Positions 63,403 to 64,000 of a stretch of 64,000 bases of DNA are shown here, piece by piece. The position numbers were made by a program, and so were the translations under genes. Numbering within the stretch: the stretch's first letter is position 1; the number at the start of each line of letters is the position of its first letter. Source of the DNA: Flammulina velutipes (lineage: Eukaryota > Basidiomycota > Agaricomycetes > Agaricales > Physalacriaceae); contig CM022372.1 in NCBI GenBank assembly GCA_011800155.1, forward strand, positions 1 through 64,000, in the 5' to 3' direction. Under the pieces are notes generated by a model. That model was not told the origin of the DNA. It saw nothing but the letters and a program-made list of their open reading frames with translations, and did no database searches.

Positions 63403-64000
63403 TGGCCTATTGTGCGCTTAGACGCGAACACGGTAAGCTTTCATTGCCTTTTTGTTATCTATGTAAATCTTGACGTATCCGATAGGCGCCAATGATCGTT
63501 TCCATGCACTAACCTACCGTGTAGTTACCGTATCGTACGACATTTACTAACGGGATAGATAAATAGCTAACGGCTTACAGTTCTGGAACCGTCGCCTCTT
63601 TCTACCACTACCACCGGCTTAGCAACCCAACACTACCACACCCCCAACGGATAGCCGAAGCCTAGCGAGGACAACGAGGATACGGCCAGTATTGGTACGT
63701 TCCCGTCCACTATCCTGACGAACCCTTGCTGATGAGTTGTACAGGATTCTACGCTCACGATATCCCGTACGGAAGGTTGAGCGAACCATACTCAACTCGA
63801 ACGCGATAAGTAAGTACCCGTAACAAGTCTTCCCGTTATTAATACTAACAATATACCCAATAGATTTCCAACGTTTTCTACCAACTCCTGCCCGAACGCC
63901 TAGCTCTCAAGACGAGCGCTGGTGTCATTCGACGAACGCTAGGCATTGCGAGACGCACGATGGTTAACGGGTGCCCATAAACCAATGGATAGACGTTGCA

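Larger units (their letters stand above)
57243..64000. repeat. Subtelomeric higher-order repeat, unit 5 (cut by window end)
   Basis: Apparently identical to 42461-49218 at a constant offset of 14782. The window ends inside the intron-rich region, before any ODC gene of this unit would be reached, so the array very probably continues to the right. Confidence 0.88.
60995..64000 (+). pseudogene. Intron-rich decayed gene B, unit 5 (cut by window end)
   Basis: Apparently identical to the first 3 kb of the unit 4 copy; the rest lies beyond the window. Confidence 0.5.

Overview
The window is a eukaryotic, almost certainly fungal, chromosome end. Positions 1-62 are C-rich-strand telomere repeats (TTAGGG type, read as CCCTAA), fused directly to a subtelomeric repeat. 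Short GT-AG introns (46-61 nt) with CTAAC or CTGAC branch sites, and the intron-containing ornithine decarboxylase (ODC) genes, point to a filamentous fungus. Basidiomycota is my best guess, but the sequence alone does not prove it.

Everything from 63 to 64000 is one higher-order tandem array of 14-15 kb units in the same orientation. Taking the module starting CGATAGCGAG as the phase point, the units are: 1 (63-13737, cut by the telomere), 2 (13738-28048), 3 (28049-42460), 4 (42461-57242) and 5 (57243-64000, cut by the window end). Units 1 and 2 are nearly identical except around ODC. Positions 37860-49218 and 52642-64000 look identical at an offset of 14782, so the unit 3/4 and 4/5 copies are very recent duplicates or an assembly duplication.

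Each complete unit has the same order: (A) an array of about 300-bp exon-like modules, each with a 50-52 nt intron and a perfect 9-bp stem hairpin; (B) a 1.2-1.3 kb spacer without recognisable genes; (C) a roughly 6-kb + strand region with many well-formed introns but broken reading frames, which looks like a decayed multi-exon gene of unknown family; (D) a full-length ODC gene on the - strand (three exons, 461 aa); (E) a 1.1-kb region with a pol III A/B-box element and a strongly conserved block that can fold into a structured RNA; (F) a leader that runs into the next module array.

The only genes I can name are the four ODC copies. ODC makes putrescine, the first step of polyamine synthesis, and is usually present once per genome, so four telomere-proximal tandem copies are the most notable biology here. 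The copies keep their frames, splice sites and catalytic residues, while the surrounding gene-like sequence has decayed. The most interesting unexplained structures are the 23 hairpins with a compensatory stem variant, a 34-bp double palindrome found 11 times, the candidate structured RNA, and the intron-dense region whose splice signals outlive its reading frames.
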